From Phreatobacter stygius (GTDB lineage: Bacteria > Pseudomonadota > Alphaproteobacteria > Rhizobiales > Phreatobacteraceae), in contig NZ_CP039690.1 of assembly GCF_005144885.1 (NCBI RefSeq), forward strand, positions 4,167,001 to 4,231,000: 64,000 bases of DNA, given 5' to 3'. The position numbers and the translations under genes were made by a program. The notes below the pieces were generated by a model. The model had not been told where the DNA came from, searched no databases, and saw only the letters and a program-made list of their open reading frames with translations. Shown in pieces: positions 1 to 9,902 of the stretch (position 1 is the stretch's first letter; every line of letters begins with the position of its first letter).

Positions 1-133
1 CTCGATCCCCGGCTTTCGGACACAGCCGTGGTGACGCAGGAGCGCACAGCGCCCAGGGGGCCGCCGGGTCGGGCCATTGGCTCAGCCCTGTCGGCCATGG
101 CATCACCGGGGGACGAAGTTTTAGGAGAATCGT

Positions 134-2425
134 ATGTCGCGCCAAGCCATCCCCGCCATCATCGCCGCCGAGATCGCCTGCCGCGCCGAGCAGGTGATGG
201 CGACGATCGCGCTGCTCGACGACGGTGCGACGGTCCCGTTCATCGCGCGCTACCGCAAGGAGGCGACAGGCGGTCTCGACGACATCCAGCTGCGCACGCT
301 CGATGAGCGGCTGACCTATCTGCGCGACCTCGAGACGCGCCGCGAGGCGGTCATCAAGTCGGTTTCCGAACAGGGCAAGCTGACACCGGACCTGGAGGCC
401 AAATTCCTCAAGGTGGCGACGAAGGCGGAACTCGAGGACCTCTACCTGCCGTTCCGGCCGAAGCGTCGCACCCGGGCGGAAATTGCCCGCGAGAACGGTC
501 TCGGGCCGCTGGCGGAACGCATCCTCGCCGACCGGGACGTGGACCCGGCGGTGATCGCGGCGGCCTATCTCGGAGAAAAGGTCCCGGACGTGAAGGCGGC
601 TCTCGACGGGGCTCGCGACATCGTCGCCGAGACCTTTGCCGAAAACGCCGTCACCGTCGGCCAGCTGCGCGAGCATATGCGACGGACCGGCGTGTTGCGG
701 GCGAAGGTTGTCGCCGGCAAGGAGGCGGAAGGCGCGAAGTTTTCCGACTATTTCGACCATTCGGAGGCCTGGTCCAAGGCACCGAGCCATCGTGTCCTGG
801 CGATGCTCAGGGCACGCAACGAGGGCGTCATCACCGTCGACCTCGAGGTCGATGCCGACGACCCTTCGCTGGTGAAGCGATCCGAGGCGATCGTCGCGGA
901 AACCAACGGGGTCGTGCAGGCAGGCAAGGCGGGCGAATTTCTCGCAGCGGCTGCCCGGTGGGCATGGCGCGTGAAACTGTCCAACCAGCTGACCGGCGAA
1001 CTCATGAACGACGCGCGCGAGCGCGCCGAAGAGGAGGCCATCAAGGTCTTTGCACGCAACCTCAAGGACCTTCTGCTGGCAGCGCCCGCCGGAGCCCGGG
1101 CGACCATGGGCCTGGATCCCGGCATACGGACGGGCGTCAAGGTCGCCGTGGTCGACGGCACCGGCCGCCTGCTCGAAACCGCCACCGTTTACCCGTTCCA
1201 GCCGAGGAATGATGTTCACGGGGCGATCCACACGCTGCGCTCGCTGATCGCCAAGCACGGCGTCCAGCTCGTCGCCATCGGCAACGGCACGGCGAGCCGG
1301 GAGACCGACAGGCTGACGGCTGATGTCATCGGCAACATGCCGGAGCCGCGACCGATCAAGGTCGTCGTCAGCGAGGCCGGGGCCTCGATCTACTCGGCAT
1401 CGGCGGTCGCATCGGCCGAGATGCCTGATGTCGACGTATCGCTCCGGGGCGCGGTGTCGATCGCCAGGCGGCTTCAGGATCCGCTGGCCGAACTCGTGAA
1501 GATCGACCCGAAGTCGATCGGCGTCGGCCAGTACCAGCACGATGTCGACCAGTACCGCCTCGCCAAGACGCTCGACGCCGTCGTCGAGGATGCCGTGAAC
1601 GCCGTCGGCGTCGATTTGAACACGGCCTCGGCGCCGCTGCTTGCCCGGGTCTCAGGCCTCGGCGCCCATATCGCGGAAGCGGTGGTTGCCCACCGTGACG
1701 CCAATGGTCCCTTCGCCTCGCGCAAACAGATCATGAAAGTGCCCCGCCTCGGCGAGAAAACCTTCCAGCTCTGCGCCGGTTTCCTGAGGGTGCCTGATGG
1801 CACGGAGCCGCTGGATGCCTCGGCGGTCCATCCGGAAGCCTATCCCGTGGTTCGGCGCATCGTCGCAGCCTGCGGTCGCGACGTGCGCTCCCTGATCGGC
1901 GACAAGGCCGCGCTCAAAGGGCTCGACCCGCGGAAGTTCGTGGACGAGTCTTTCGGCCTGCCGACGGTCAAGGACATTATCGCCGAGCTCGAAAAACCGG
2001 GACGCGATCCGCGCCCGGGCTTCAAGACGGCGACCTTCGCTGATGGCGTGAACGAAATAGGCGATCTGAGGCCCGGCATGGTGTTGGAAGGGACGGTGAC
2101 CAACGTCGCGGCCTTCGGTGCCTTCGTGGATGTCGGCGTGCACCAGGATGGCCTGGTTCACGTCTCCCAGATCGCCGACCGTTTCGTGAAGGACCCGTCC
2201 GATATCGTCAAGGCAGGCGACGTGGTTCAGGTGCGGGTCATCGAGGTCGACGTGCCGCGCAAGCGAATTTCGCTGACGATGCGAAAGGATGACGGCGGGG
2301 TCCCGGCCCGGCAACCCGAAGCCAAGGCGCGCGCCGGCGGCCATAAGCGTTCGCCGACGCCGACCGGGCAGGATGGAGCCGGTGCCTTCGGAGCGGCTTT
2401 GGCGGAGGCCATGCGGAGGCGATAG
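134..2425 (+). CDS. tex: Tex family transcription accessory / S1 RNA-binding protein
   Basis: The 763-residue product has the full Tex layout and the family's usual length. An N-terminal helical region is followed by an RNase H-like (YqgF) fold beginning near residue 325 with MGLDPGIRTGVK, a helix-hairpin-helix segment around residues 490-560, and a C-terminal S1 domain from about residue 647 (GMVLEGTVTNVAAFGAFVDVG). The tail is a basic, low-complexity extension. Tex proteins are cytoplasmic nucleic-acid-binding factors linked to transcription and stress tolerance; no enzymatic activity is assumed here. The start is the ATG at 134, preceded by AGGAG at 123-127. It stands alone on the + strand, tail-to-tail with the MFS gene. 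The 133 bases before it show no gene I can support. Confidence 0.95.
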   Translation: MSRQAIPAIIAAEIACRAEQVMATIALLDDGATVPFIARYRKEATGGLDDIQLRTLDERLTYLRDLETRREAVIKSVSEQGKLTPDLEAKFLKVATKAELEDLYLPFRPKRRTRAEIARENGLGPLAERILADRDVDPAVIAAAYLGEKVPDVKAALDGARDIVAETFAENAVTVGQLREHMRRTGVLRAKVVAGKEAEGAKFSDYFDHSEAWSKAPSHRVLAMLRARNEGVITVDLEVDADDPSLVKRSEAIVAETNGVVQAGKAGEFLAAAARWAWRVKLSNQLTGELMNDARERAEEEAIKVFARNLKDLLLAAPAGARATMGLDPGIRTGVKVAVVDGTGRLLETATVYPFQPRNDVHGAIHTLRSLIAKHGVQLVAIGNGTASRETDRLTADVIGNMPEPRPIKVVVSEAGASIYSASAVASAEMPDVDVSLRGAVSIARRLQDPLAELVKIDPKSIGVGQYQHDVDQYRLAKTLDAVVEDAVNAVGVDLNTASAPLLARVSGLGAHIAEAVVAHRDANGPFASRKQIMKVPRLGEKTFQLCAGFLRVPDGTEPLDASAVHPEAYPVVRRIVAACGRDVRSLIGDKAALKGLDPRKFVDESFGLPTVKDIIAELEKPGRDPRPGFKTATFADGVNEIGDLRPGMVLEGTVTNVAAFGAFVDVGVHQDGLVHVSQIADRFVKDPSDIVKAGDVVQVRVIEVDVPRKRISLTMRKDDGGVPARQPEAKARAGGHKRSPTPTGQDGAGAFGAALAEAMRRR

Positions 2426-2494
2426 GCGAAGCCGCATGGCAGGCCGATCGGGGAGGCGCCTTCGCCCCCGAGGCCGTCTATCCTGACCGGATCG

Positions 2495-3730
2495 TCATCC
2501 GGGATCTTCGCCCGGAAACCCGTGAGTCCTCGCCGACCACGCGACCATCAGTGTCGCGGCCAGCAGGGCGACGAGCGCCCAGGGGAATGACCGGACACCC
2601 AGGGTTTCCAAGAGGATGCCGCCGATCAGCCCGCCGCCGGCGATCGCGATGTTCCAGACGGTGACGATCATCGATTGCGCGACATCGGCGGCGTCGCCCG
2701 CGGTCTTGGCGGAGGCCGTCTGGAACAGCGTTGCCGCGCCGCCGTAACCAAGACCCCAGACACCGACAGCGACATAGAGGGCGGCCGGAGCCGCGCCGCC
2801 GAGGCCAAGCGCCAGCGCGGCGAATGCGAACAGGGCAGTGCTGACCAGCACCAGTTCGCGCAGCCAGCGGTCGATCAGGATCCCGACGATCCAGATGGCG
2901 GCCAGTGCCGCGACGCCGAAGATCAGCAGGACGATGTCGACCCTGTCGGTGAGGCCGGCCGGAACCAGGAAGGGCGCGATATAGGTGTAGAGAATGTTGT
3001 GCGCGAGCACGAAGGCCAGCGTGACGAACAGCACCGGGCGGATGCCCGGCAACCTGAACACCTTGCCGATCGGCAGGCGCTTGTCCGCCGCCTGGCCGGG
3101 AAAGTCGGGAACCGTGGTGAGAACCCAGCCGATCAGGATGAGGGTGAGGCCGCTCATGATGCCGAAGGTGACGCGCCAGCCGACGGCAGCGCCGAGGAAG
3201 GTGCCGGCGGGAATGCCGAGCGACAGGGCGAGCGGGATGCCGACCATGGCAACCGCGATGGCGCGGCCCTTGAGATGGTCCGGCACCATGCGGCCGGCAT
3301 AACCGGCGACGAGCGCCCACAGGAGCCCGGCGAACACGCCGGCAAGGAACCTGGCGCCAAGGGTCAGGGCATAGCTGGTCGATACCGCGGTCACCGTATT
3401 CACGATCGCGAAGCCGCCGATCGCGATGATGAGCAGCGGGCGCCGCCGCCAGCCCCGTGTTGCCGCGGTCAGCGGGATGGCCGAGACCAGGGTGCCAAGG
3501 GCGTAGACCGTGACAAGCTGGCCGATCAGCGCCTCCGATAGGCCAAGACCGGTGCTCATTTGCGGCAGCAGGCCTGCCGGCAGCGCCTCGGTGAGCACGG
3601 TGATGAAGCTCGCCATCGCCAAGGCGAGCAAGCCGGCCAAGGGAAGGCGGTTTGCCCGCGCTGGATCCGCCGAACAGTGCCGGTTCTTGCAGGCCTTCGC
3701 GCCGCCGTCGGTCGTGGTCGTTGAGGTCAT
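2495..3730 (-). CDS. MFS transporter, DHA1-like sugar/drug efflux family
   Basis: A 411-residue inner-membrane protein with about twelve hydrophobic segments. After a short hydrophilic N-terminus the first membrane span begins near LPLAGLLALAMASFITVLTE, and an MFS loop signature follows (GYAGRMVPDHLKGRAIA). The pattern fits the arabinose-efflux/multidrug DHA1 group, which exports small molecules by proton antiport; the substrate cannot be read from sequence. The frame stays open upstream to 3826, but the ATG at 3730 (MTSTTTTDGG) puts the usual short tail before span 1, so I chose it. It is divergent from the LysR gene, which is therefore its likely regulator. Confidence 0.85.
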   Translation of the reverse strand: MTSTTTTDGGAKACKNRHCSADPARANRLPLAGLLALAMASFITVLTEALPAGLLPQMSTGLGLSEALIGQLVTVYALGTLVSAIPLTAATRGWRRRPLLIIAIGGFAIVNTVTAVSTSYALTLGARFLAGVFAGLLWALVAGYAGRMVPDHLKGRAIAVAMVGIPLALSLGIPAGTFLGAAVGWRVTFGIMSGLTLILIGWVLTTVPDFPGQAADKRLPIGKVFRLPGIRPVLFVTLAFVLAHNILYTYIAPFLVPAGLTDRVDIVLLIFGVAALAAIWIVGILIDRWLRELVLVSTALFAFAALALGLGGAAPAALYVAVGVWGLGYGGAATLFQTASAKTAGDAADVAQSMIVTVWNIAIAGGGLIGGILLETLGVRSFPWALVALLAATLMVAWSARTHGFPGEDPG

Positions 3731-3876
3731 GAAAGCTGCCTGCCAAAGGAGTTGAACGCCGCGGGCCGGGGGGGAAGCCATGCCCCAGGGGGGCGATGTC
3801 ATTCCGGCGGCGTCGACGGCAGGCACGATAAGGCGTCTCGAAATTAGGGAGAATTGCGCTACAGTTCCTCACACAT

Positions 3877-3892
3877 CGGACAGATCTGTCCG
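3877..3892. promoter_or_regulatory. Perfect 16-bp palindrome between MFS and LysR genes
   Basis: CGGACAGATCTGTCCG reads identically on both strands. It ends 17 bases before the LysR ATG at 3910 and lies about 150 bases upstream of the divergent MFS start. A perfect dyad in the only intergenic region of a divergent transporter/regulator pair is a candidate operator. LysR sites are more often loose T-N11-A dyads, so a different class of repressor could also use it. Confidence 0.5.
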
Positions 3893-3909
3893 GAATAGAG
3901 ATGTCGTGA

Positions 3910-4797
3910 ATGGACAGCCTCGGCTCGCTCAACGCCTTCGTTCAGGCCGCCGAAACCCGCAGCTTCACGGCGGCGGGACGGCAGCTCGGCATATCGTCCT
4001 CGGCCGTCGGCAAGGCGGTTGCGCGGCTGGAGCAACGGCTCGGCGTCCGGCTGTTCCATCGCTCGACGCGCACGATCACGCTGACGCCGGAAGGCGCATG
4101 TTTCCTCGATCGCTGCCGGCGCATCGTCTTGGAGATCGAGGCGGCCGAGCTGGAGCTGGCGCAGACGCAGGGCGCGCCGCGCGGCAGGCTGCGCGTCAGT
4201 CTGCCGTTGGCCAGCATGCTGATGATGCCGGCGCTGAGCGCCTTCATGCGGGCCTATCCCGAGATCGAGCTCGATCTCGACTTCACCGACCGGCTTGTCG
4301 ACGTCATCGACGAAGGCTTCGATGCCGTGGTGCGCGCGGGCGAGGTCAGCGATTTGCGCCTGATGACCCGCGCCCTGGGCACCTTCCGGCTCAAGCTCGT
4401 CGGTTCGCCCGGCTATTTCGCGTCGCGCGGCGTGCCGCGGAAACCCGACGACCTCAGGTCTCACGCCTGTCTGCTGCATCGTTACCCGACCACCGGCAAG
4501 TTCGAGCGCTGGCCGCTGCGCCGCGGGGCCAAGGACATCGAGATCGACCTGCCGACGACAGCGGTGGTGAACACGATCGAGCCGCTGATCGCCATGGCCG
4601 AGCAGGGGCTCGGCATCGCCTGCCTGCCGGACTTCGCGATTCGTCGCCAGCTCGACGACGGCACGCTTGTCACCGTGCTCGACGATTGCCTGCACCATGC
4701 CGGCACGTTCCGGATGCTGTGGCCGTCGAGCCGCTACCTGTCGCCGAAGCTCAGGGTCTTCGTCGACTTCATGGCACAGAACCTGTTCACCGGCTGA
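3910..4797 (+). CDS. LysR family transcriptional regulator
   Basis: 295 residues, the normal LysR length. The N-terminal winged helix-turn-helix covers about residues 1-60 (LGSLNAFVQAAETRSFTAAG, then GKAVARLEQRLGVRLFHRSTR). It is followed by the periplasmic-binding-protein-like effector domain from about residue 90 (GRLRVSLPLASMLMMPAL). The phrasing is typical of the subgroup that controls divergent exporters and oxidoreductases. It is transcribed away from the MFS gene, and a perfect palindrome lies just before its start codon, suggesting autoregulation plus control of the exporter. The effector is unknown. Confidence 0.93.
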   Translation: MDSLGSLNAFVQAAETRSFTAAGRQLGISSSAVGKAVARLEQRLGVRLFHRSTRTITLTPEGACFLDRCRRIVLEIEAAELELAQTQGAPRGRLRVSLPLASMLMMPALSAFMRAYPEIELDLDFTDRLVDVIDEGFDAVVRAGEVSDLRLMTRALGTFRLKLVGSPGYFASRGVPRKPDDLRSHACLLHRYPTTGKFERWPLRRGAKDIEIDLPTTAVVNTIEPLIAMAEQGLGIACLPDFAIRRQLDDGTLVTVLDDCLHHAGTFRMLWPSSRYLSPKLRVFVDFMAQNLFTG

Positions 4798-5473
4798 GCC
4801 GCGTCCGGCGTCATCGCGTTCTTTCAGGCATGAACGGTCGTCGCGCTGACGGCAGGCGAAAATGCGCCGAAACAGGTCGCATTCCGACCTGCGAAGGGCG
4901 CGGCACATTCCAGCAAATACCGGAGGTTGCGGCCGCGCAAGTCGCTCTCTTGCCCGTCGTTGAGGCATATGGCGGCGCGCTGCTCACAAAAGTGGCGCAA
5001 TTGAGTTGTATTGGATCAAGATGGATTTTCTCTAATCTTGGGAAAATCCTATATTATCAAATTGATAGAACGCGAATGAGGCGAGTTTCCATCTATCTCG
5101 CCGCATGTCTTCGACGTCGCACTGGAAATGCTTGAAAGATGTCCAGAGATGGTCGATGTTCGGCGTCGCCTGTCGCGAGTTCCTTTCGCAGCGGCGCCTC
5201 CGCCAACCATCACCCGACACGTGCCCTCATATCGCCGTCCCAGACGGTTTGGAGCGCATTTGCCTGAGCAAAAAAATGTAATGAGCGAATGATAGGTCGT
5301 GTTCCCCGAGGGGCGTCATGCGTGCCGAAACGCCCCCGCAATCGTCGTCTTTCGTCGAAAGCCCAACCCTGGGGGATGTCGATGGCGCCGAGACTGGCAC
5401 GAGAAATGCTGAACAACGCAGCACCGGCTTCTGGCCCGAACAGGCCCGGCGCCAGCATCGATAGTGGGGTAGC
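4798..5473. other. Gene-free region upstream of the surface locus
   Basis: 676 bases with no coding region I can support. The stretch from about 4980 to 5080 is clearly richer in A and T than the surrounding DNA (for example CTATATTATCAAATTGATAG), as expected for a promoter zone serving the gene at 5474. I could not place a convincing -35/-10 pair with normal spacing. Short frames in it have no start site or codon pattern that argues for genes. Confidence 0.5.
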
Positions 5474-6952
5474 ATGTTGCGACTGGCGGTGATCACGACT
5501 GCACGTGTCGACCAGATCGTCACGAACGGGGCTGACAGTCTTTTCGACCCGATTTTCGTCAATGCCGATCATGAGCTCATTGATTCGAAACGGCAGCCGT
5601 TCGCGCTCCAATCGGCCCTGAACACGCCTTGCGTCGCTCTTGTCGGCTGGTCGGAGGCCGATGCGGTGACGCTGGAGCATATTCAGGAACGCCTCGTCGC
5701 AGCCAAGGCGGCGATCATTCCGGACATCGTGATCCTCGAGGATTTGCCCTCGTGGGAATCGATGATGCTGGGGGTCGCGCACTGCCTCGAACAGTTCATC
5801 TTGCTGCAGTCCAAGCTGATCGGACAGCAGACGCGCGATCTCTTGGAACTGCGCCGGCACCATGACGCCTTGCAGGAGAGTTTCTCGGGCGTCGAGCGCT
5901 ATCTCGCCGAACGCGTCGTGCCGATGCTCGAAGAGGCCTTCGTCTGCGAACCGGAGCAGGCGCTTGCACTGGGCGAGTTCAAGCCGACCTCGGCACGTTC
6001 GAAGCGTCGCCAATACCTGCCTGTCTCGACCAAGACGCTGGGCGCGGTCGCGGTTCACGTGGCCGAGGCCGACCCGGCGGCATCGGGCCATTTCGTCGCC
6101 GAGATCTTCATTCCCGAGTTGAACAGGTCGATCGGGTCCTGGCGCATCCCGGTGGCCTTCCTGCAGCGCGGCTGGATGACGCTTGGCCTGCAGCGGACCT
6201 TTGGCGGCCTGCCGAAAAGCGCACACCTGATGATCTGGTGCGACGGCGATGCCGGCCGGGCGAAGCTGTCGCTTGGACCGGTCAACCCGCTGCCGCTCTA
6301 CCAGCTGTCGGCGAGCACCGGCGAACCGACGGTTGCGCGCTCCCTGGCGCTGCGTGTCTTCATCGCGCTTCCCGGTGTCGAGCTGAAACACGATGAGCTG
6401 TCATTCCTGCCCGATGAGGTGGTCGGCGGAACGCGGCCGCCACCGCCGCGCCTCAACCGGCAGGCCATTCCGCTGTCACAGCTGCAGTCGCCGCGGCTGG
6501 TACGGCCGAAAGGCGCCGAAGATCAGGATTTCGACCTGGTACGGCTGATCGAGGCGCAAGGCGCGGTTCTTGTGCATCCGCGCCGCGACGAACCGACGAT
6601 CGCATTCTGCGAACATTGCATTCCGCCCGGCGCCATCAAGATCATGGCCGACATCATGGTCGACAATCCGGCGGCGCAGACCGTCGGCTTCCGCCTGGGC
6701 GTCGTCGGGTCCGCGCCGGTCGACCGCGTCGACATGCATATGGTGGGCGCGGAGCAGTTCGCGTCGTCGTCGCTGCATATCTCGGACTGGACCTTCGTCG
6801 GGCCGGGGCGGCAGCTGAGCATCACGCTGCCGCTTGATCCGCCAATCGGCCCGGAAGGCGCGTCGCTGCTGCTGGCGACCCGCATGCCCGATCAGATGTC
6901 GGCCGATTTCGCCTGGGCGAAGTTCATGCGGCTGCGCGTCGAGCTCGCCTGA
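5474..6952 (+). CDS. Conserved hypothetical protein of a glycan/RTX locus (possibly DUF6212-like)
   Basis: 492 residues, no signal peptide and no membrane span. I do not recognise a catalytic motif. The first 115 residues look like a small alpha/beta fold with hydrophobic strands (LRLAVITTA, PCVALVGW, AAIIPDIVILEDLP). A helical segment follows (residues about 105-165, rich in Leu/Glu, possibly coiled coil), then two beta-rich halves, residues about 185-300 and 370-490. The architecture recalls uncharacterised proteins found next to bacterial glycosyltransferase genes; the DUF6212 label is from memory and unverified. The ATG at 5474 has only a weak ribosome site (GGGGTAGC). The gene heads a + strand run and lies 29 bases before a large glycosyltransferase, so a role in glycan assembly or regulation is inferred. 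Confidence 0.7.
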   Translation: MLRLAVITTARVDQIVTNGADSLFDPIFVNADHELIDSKRQPFALQSALNTPCVALVGWSEADAVTLEHIQERLVAAKAAIIPDIVILEDLPSWESMMLGVAHCLEQFILLQSKLIGQQTRDLLELRRHHDALQESFSGVERYLAERVVPMLEEAFVCEPEQALALGEFKPTSARSKRRQYLPVSTKTLGAVAVHVAEADPAASGHFVAEIFIPELNRSIGSWRIPVAFLQRGWMTLGLQRTFGGLPKSAHLMIWCDGDAGRAKLSLGPVNPLPLYQLSASTGEPTVARSLALRVFIALPGVELKHDELSFLPDEVVGGTRPPPPRLNRQAIPLSQLQSPRLVRPKGAEDQDFDLVRLIEAQGAVLVHPRRDEPTIAFCEHCIPPGAIKIMADIMVDNPAAQTVGFRLGVVGSAPVDRVDMHMVGAEQFASSSLHISDWTFVGPGRQLSITLPLDPPIGPEGASLLLATRMPDQMSADFAWAKFMRLRVELA

Positions 6953-6981
6953 TTTTTCGAGACGGAACCAGAGGTGCGACT

Positions 6982-9663
6982 TTGGACAGCCTGAACATCC
7001 CGGATTCCATGATCAGCGGCACGGTTGACGCGCTGCCGGAAAGGCGCGGCGCCGGGCCGGTCATCGCCGTCGTCATCCCGGTCTTCAAACATTCGGTTTT
7101 CCTGGCCGAGGCGGTGCAGTCGATCCAGGCGCAGCAGGCCGATTTTCCGATCGTGACGATCATCGTCGATGACGGCTGTCCCTTCGTCGAGACGGCGGTG
7201 ATGGGCTCGAGCTTGGCGATGGCCTATGACAACGTCGTCTACCTGCGCAAGGTCAATGGCGGCCTGAGCTCCGCGCGCAATCACGGCATCGACCATGCCC
7301 TGACCCATTTTCCGTCCTTGCGGGCGATCTATTTCCTCGACGCCGACAACCGGGTCAGCCCGACGACGCTGGCCTCGTGCCTGGCGCTGCTCGATCCCGA
7401 CAACGGCGTCGGCTGGATCTACCCGAATGTCGACAAGTTCGGCGCGGAATGGAACGGCAATTACACCGGATCCTATTCCAAGCTGGTGCATTGCCTGTTC
7501 GACAATATCTGTGAGGCGGGCAGCCTGGTCTCGCGCGCCGTCTTCGACGCGGGCGTCCGTTATGACGAGGGGATGAAACAGGGCTGCGAGGACTGGGAGT
7601 TCTGGCTCCAGTGCCTCGACCATGGCTTCACCGGCCTCAACAATCCGCATTTCGGGTTCGAGTACCGGATGCGCGGCGAGAGCATGGTGAGCGACACCGC
7701 CCGCGACATTTCCGGCATCAAGCAATACATGTTCAAGAAACATCCGGGCCTGTTCTCGACCAGCGCCCTGATGACGCTCGAACACCAGGAATCGCCGCGA
7801 TTCCTGTGCATCTCGCCGCCCACCGATCAAGCCGCGGCCTTCACCGATCCGACCGTCGACCATCCCGTCATGTCCCATGACCTGGCGATCGCCTCGTTGT
7901 ATCGCGGGCTCTTCGAACCCGACAGCTACGGCACGCCGCAGACGGTGATCTGGCTGCGCAAGGAACTGCTCGACGCGCTCAAGCGGACGAGCCTGGTCTG
8001 GACATTGTTCCACAACATCGAGAAAGCGCTGCCGCAGGCCAATTTCCTCTGCTTGCGTTTCGTCTCCTCGCCCGATGAAATCTCCATCGAGTTCAAGGAG
8101 ATCGGCGAGGCCCACGAGATGCCGCGGCGGGTCCACGGCTGGGCCTGTTCGCAGGCCATTCTCAAGCAATGCGTCACCGATCCGTCGCGTGACTGGGTCG
8201 GCTCGCTGTCCGAGCGGCGCCCGTCGCCGACGGTGATCGAGATGACGGTGCGTGTTCCCATCGCCGAGCAGTTCCTGGCGAAATATTTCCTGCCGCTGCC
8301 GCTGGCCGTGCTGGCCACCATCGAAGTCGCCGACGATCTCGGTCTGTCGCTGGCCGATCAACCGCGGTGGAGCTGGCGCGAAGCCTATTACCCGACCGTC
8401 AAGGAGCGGCCGGCGCTGATCGAGGCGCATCTCGGCGCCGAGAGCCTCTTGCCGATGATCCGTTCGGCCGACCGGCCGCAAGTCGGCATCGCCCTGCCGA
8501 TCGCCGCTTATGGCGGGGTCGAGCGAGTGGCCTTTGCGGTCGCGAAGGTCCTGAAGGACTGGGGTTGCGACGTCCATCTCTATTGTTTCGGCAAGCCGAA
8601 TGTGAAGACCTACAAGGGCCAGGCGAGCGTCTTCAAGAGCATCAATTTCTTCAATGAGCCCGGCTACAATCTCTGGGGCGGGTCGCGGCCGTTCATGGGC
8701 CATGAGCTGAGGATGGAATGGGACGACGCGGCGCGCGCCAAGAAGGTGCTTGGTTTCCTCGGCTCGCTCGATGTCCTCATCAACTGCCAGGTGGCGCCGC
8801 TCAACGCGATCCTGGGCACGATCCGCCGGCGCGGGGTCAAGACCGTCTCCCATGTCCATGTCATCGATCAGACCTATTTCGGCCGCTCGGTCGGCCACCC
8901 CTATCTGACGCTCGGCTTCGAACATGCCCATGACATGATCCTGACCTGCTCGCAGGCGCTGAAGGACTGGTTTCACGGGATGGGTGTTCCCGACGAAAAG
9001 GTCATCCACATTCCCAATGCCGGCGCCTACACGCCGCCCGACTACAAGGCCCAGTCGGAACTTGCCCGGCGCCGGCGTGCGCTGAAGCCCGATCGGCCGG
9101 TCAAGGCGCTGTTTGCCGGCCGGCTCGACGCGCAGAAGGGCGTCGAGCGCCTGCTGGCGCTGGCCAAGGCCGGCCAGGAGCGCGGCCTCGCCATATCCTG
9201 GCGCCTGATCGGCTCGGAACTCATCAATGCCAATGGCCGGCAACGCTGGAAAAGCGCCTTCAGCGCGCTCGGCATCGCCGTCGAGGACCCGATCTACGAT
9301 CCGCAGAAGCTCTGTGACGTCTATCGGGATGCCGACATGCTGATCATGACGTCGCGCTGGGAGGGGGCGCCGCTTGCCATCATCGAGGCCCAGCGCTTCG
9401 GCTGCATTCCGGTCGCGACCGATGTCGGCGCGGTGGCCGAACTGATCGACGACGGGGTTGACGGTTTCGTCATCCCCGATGGCCCGGACGAGACGGTGGT
9501 CGAGGCATTTCTCGAGCGCGTCGGCGGCCTGGCTGGCGACCCCGGGCGGCTTGCACCGATGGCCGAGCGGGCCATCGCCCGGGCGTCCGAAGCGGAGTGG
9601 ACGAAGAGTTGTGCGCCGTTCCTGGCGCAGATGGACAAGTGGTTTCCCAAGGCCCGGCCTTAG
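6982..9663 (+). CDS. Bifunctional glycosyltransferase, GT2 plus GT4
   Basis: 893 residues with two transferase modules. The N-terminal GT2 (GT-A) part runs from about residue 24 (VIAVVIPVFKHS) through the acidic metal/nucleotide motif FLDADN near residue 118 and the EDWEFW acceptor-side motif. The C-terminal GT4 (GT-B) part starts near residue 495 (IALPIAAYGGVERVAFAVAK) and carries ALFAGRLDAQKGVERLL and the E-x7-E type motif in SRWEGAPLAIIEAQRFG. Such fusions add successive sugars to a growing cytoplasmic chain. The start is a TTG at 6982, supported by GAGG seven bases upstream; the next ATG (7009) has no ribosome site. It is probably co-transcribed with the preceding unknown gene. Donor and acceptor sugars cannot be told from sequence. 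Confidence 0.9.
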   Translation: MDSLNIPDSMISGTVDALPERRGAGPVIAVVIPVFKHSVFLAEAVQSIQAQQADFPIVTIIVDDGCPFVETAVMGSSLAMAYDNVVYLRKVNGGLSSARNHGIDHALTHFPSLRAIYFLDADNRVSPTTLASCLALLDPDNGVGWIYPNVDKFGAEWNGNYTGSYSKLVHCLFDNICEAGSLVSRAVFDAGVRYDEGMKQGCEDWEFWLQCLDHGFTGLNNPHFGFEYRMRGESMVSDTARDISGIKQYMFKKHPGLFSTSALMTLEHQESPRFLCISPPTDQAAAFTDPTVDHPVMSHDLAIASLYRGLFEPDSYGTPQTVIWLRKELLDALKRTSLVWTLFHNIEKALPQANFLCLRFVSSPDEISIEFKEIGEAHEMPRRVHGWACSQAILKQCVTDPSRDWVGSLSERRPSPTVIEMTVRVPIAEQFLAKYFLPLPLAVLATIEVADDLGLSLADQPRWSWREAYYPTVKERPALIEAHLGAESLLPMIRSADRPQVGIALPIAAYGGVERVAFAVAKVLKDWGCDVHLYCFGKPNVKTYKGQASVFKSINFFNEPGYNLWGGSRPFMGHELRMEWDDAARAKKVLGFLGSLDVLINCQVAPLNAILGTIRRRGVKTVSHVHVIDQTYFGRSVGHPYLTLGFEHAHDMILTCSQALKDWFHGMGVPDEKVIHIPNAGAYTPPDYKAQSELARRRRALKPDRPVKALFAGRLDAQKGVERLLALAKAGQERGLAISWRLIGSELINANGRQRWKSAFSALGIAVEDPIYDPQKLCDVYRDADMLIMTSRWEGAPLAIIEAQRFGCIPVATDVGAVAELIDDGVDGFVIPDGPDETVVEAFLERVGGLAGDPGRLAPMAERAIARASEAEWTKSCAPFLAQMDKWFPKARP

Positions 9664-9859
9664 GGCCGGGCGCGGCAGGCACGGCGGACCCGACCGTCAA
9701 GCCTGTCAGCGTGCCGCAAGCTTCGGGTCATCCGCCCGAAAATGCGCGCCTCGCCGACGCCCCGGTGGAGTCCGGCACTTGGAAGCGCCTGGCGCCGAAA
9801 TCAGCGGTCTTGCTTCAAGCTGCAATTCCGCCGGATCCATATCCGTAGCCGGCTTATTT

Positions 9860-9902
9860 ATCAGGTCGTCATGTGGCTGTCTGACCGGGACCTGATTTTT
9901 TT
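9860..9902 (+). terminator. Putative intrinsic terminator after the GT2-GT4 gene
   Basis: ATCAGGTC (9860-9867) pairs with GACCTGAT (9889-9896) across a loop of about 21 bases, and the right arm runs straight into seven T residues on the + strand. It lies about 200 bases after the glycosyltransferase stop, so the transcript would carry a long 3' tail. The loop is larger than ideal. Confidence 0.45.

Noticed and set aside
2478-3932. A 484-codon - strand frame overlapping the MFS gene in another frame
   Set aside because: Its translation is Arg/His/Pro-rich low-complexity sequence, while the overlapping frame gives a normal twelve-span transporter.
6892-9243. A 783-codon - strand frame over the GT2-GT4 gene
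   Set aside because: Same antisense artefact. The + strand frame has recognisable GT2 and GT4 motifs and a supported start; the reverse frame has none.
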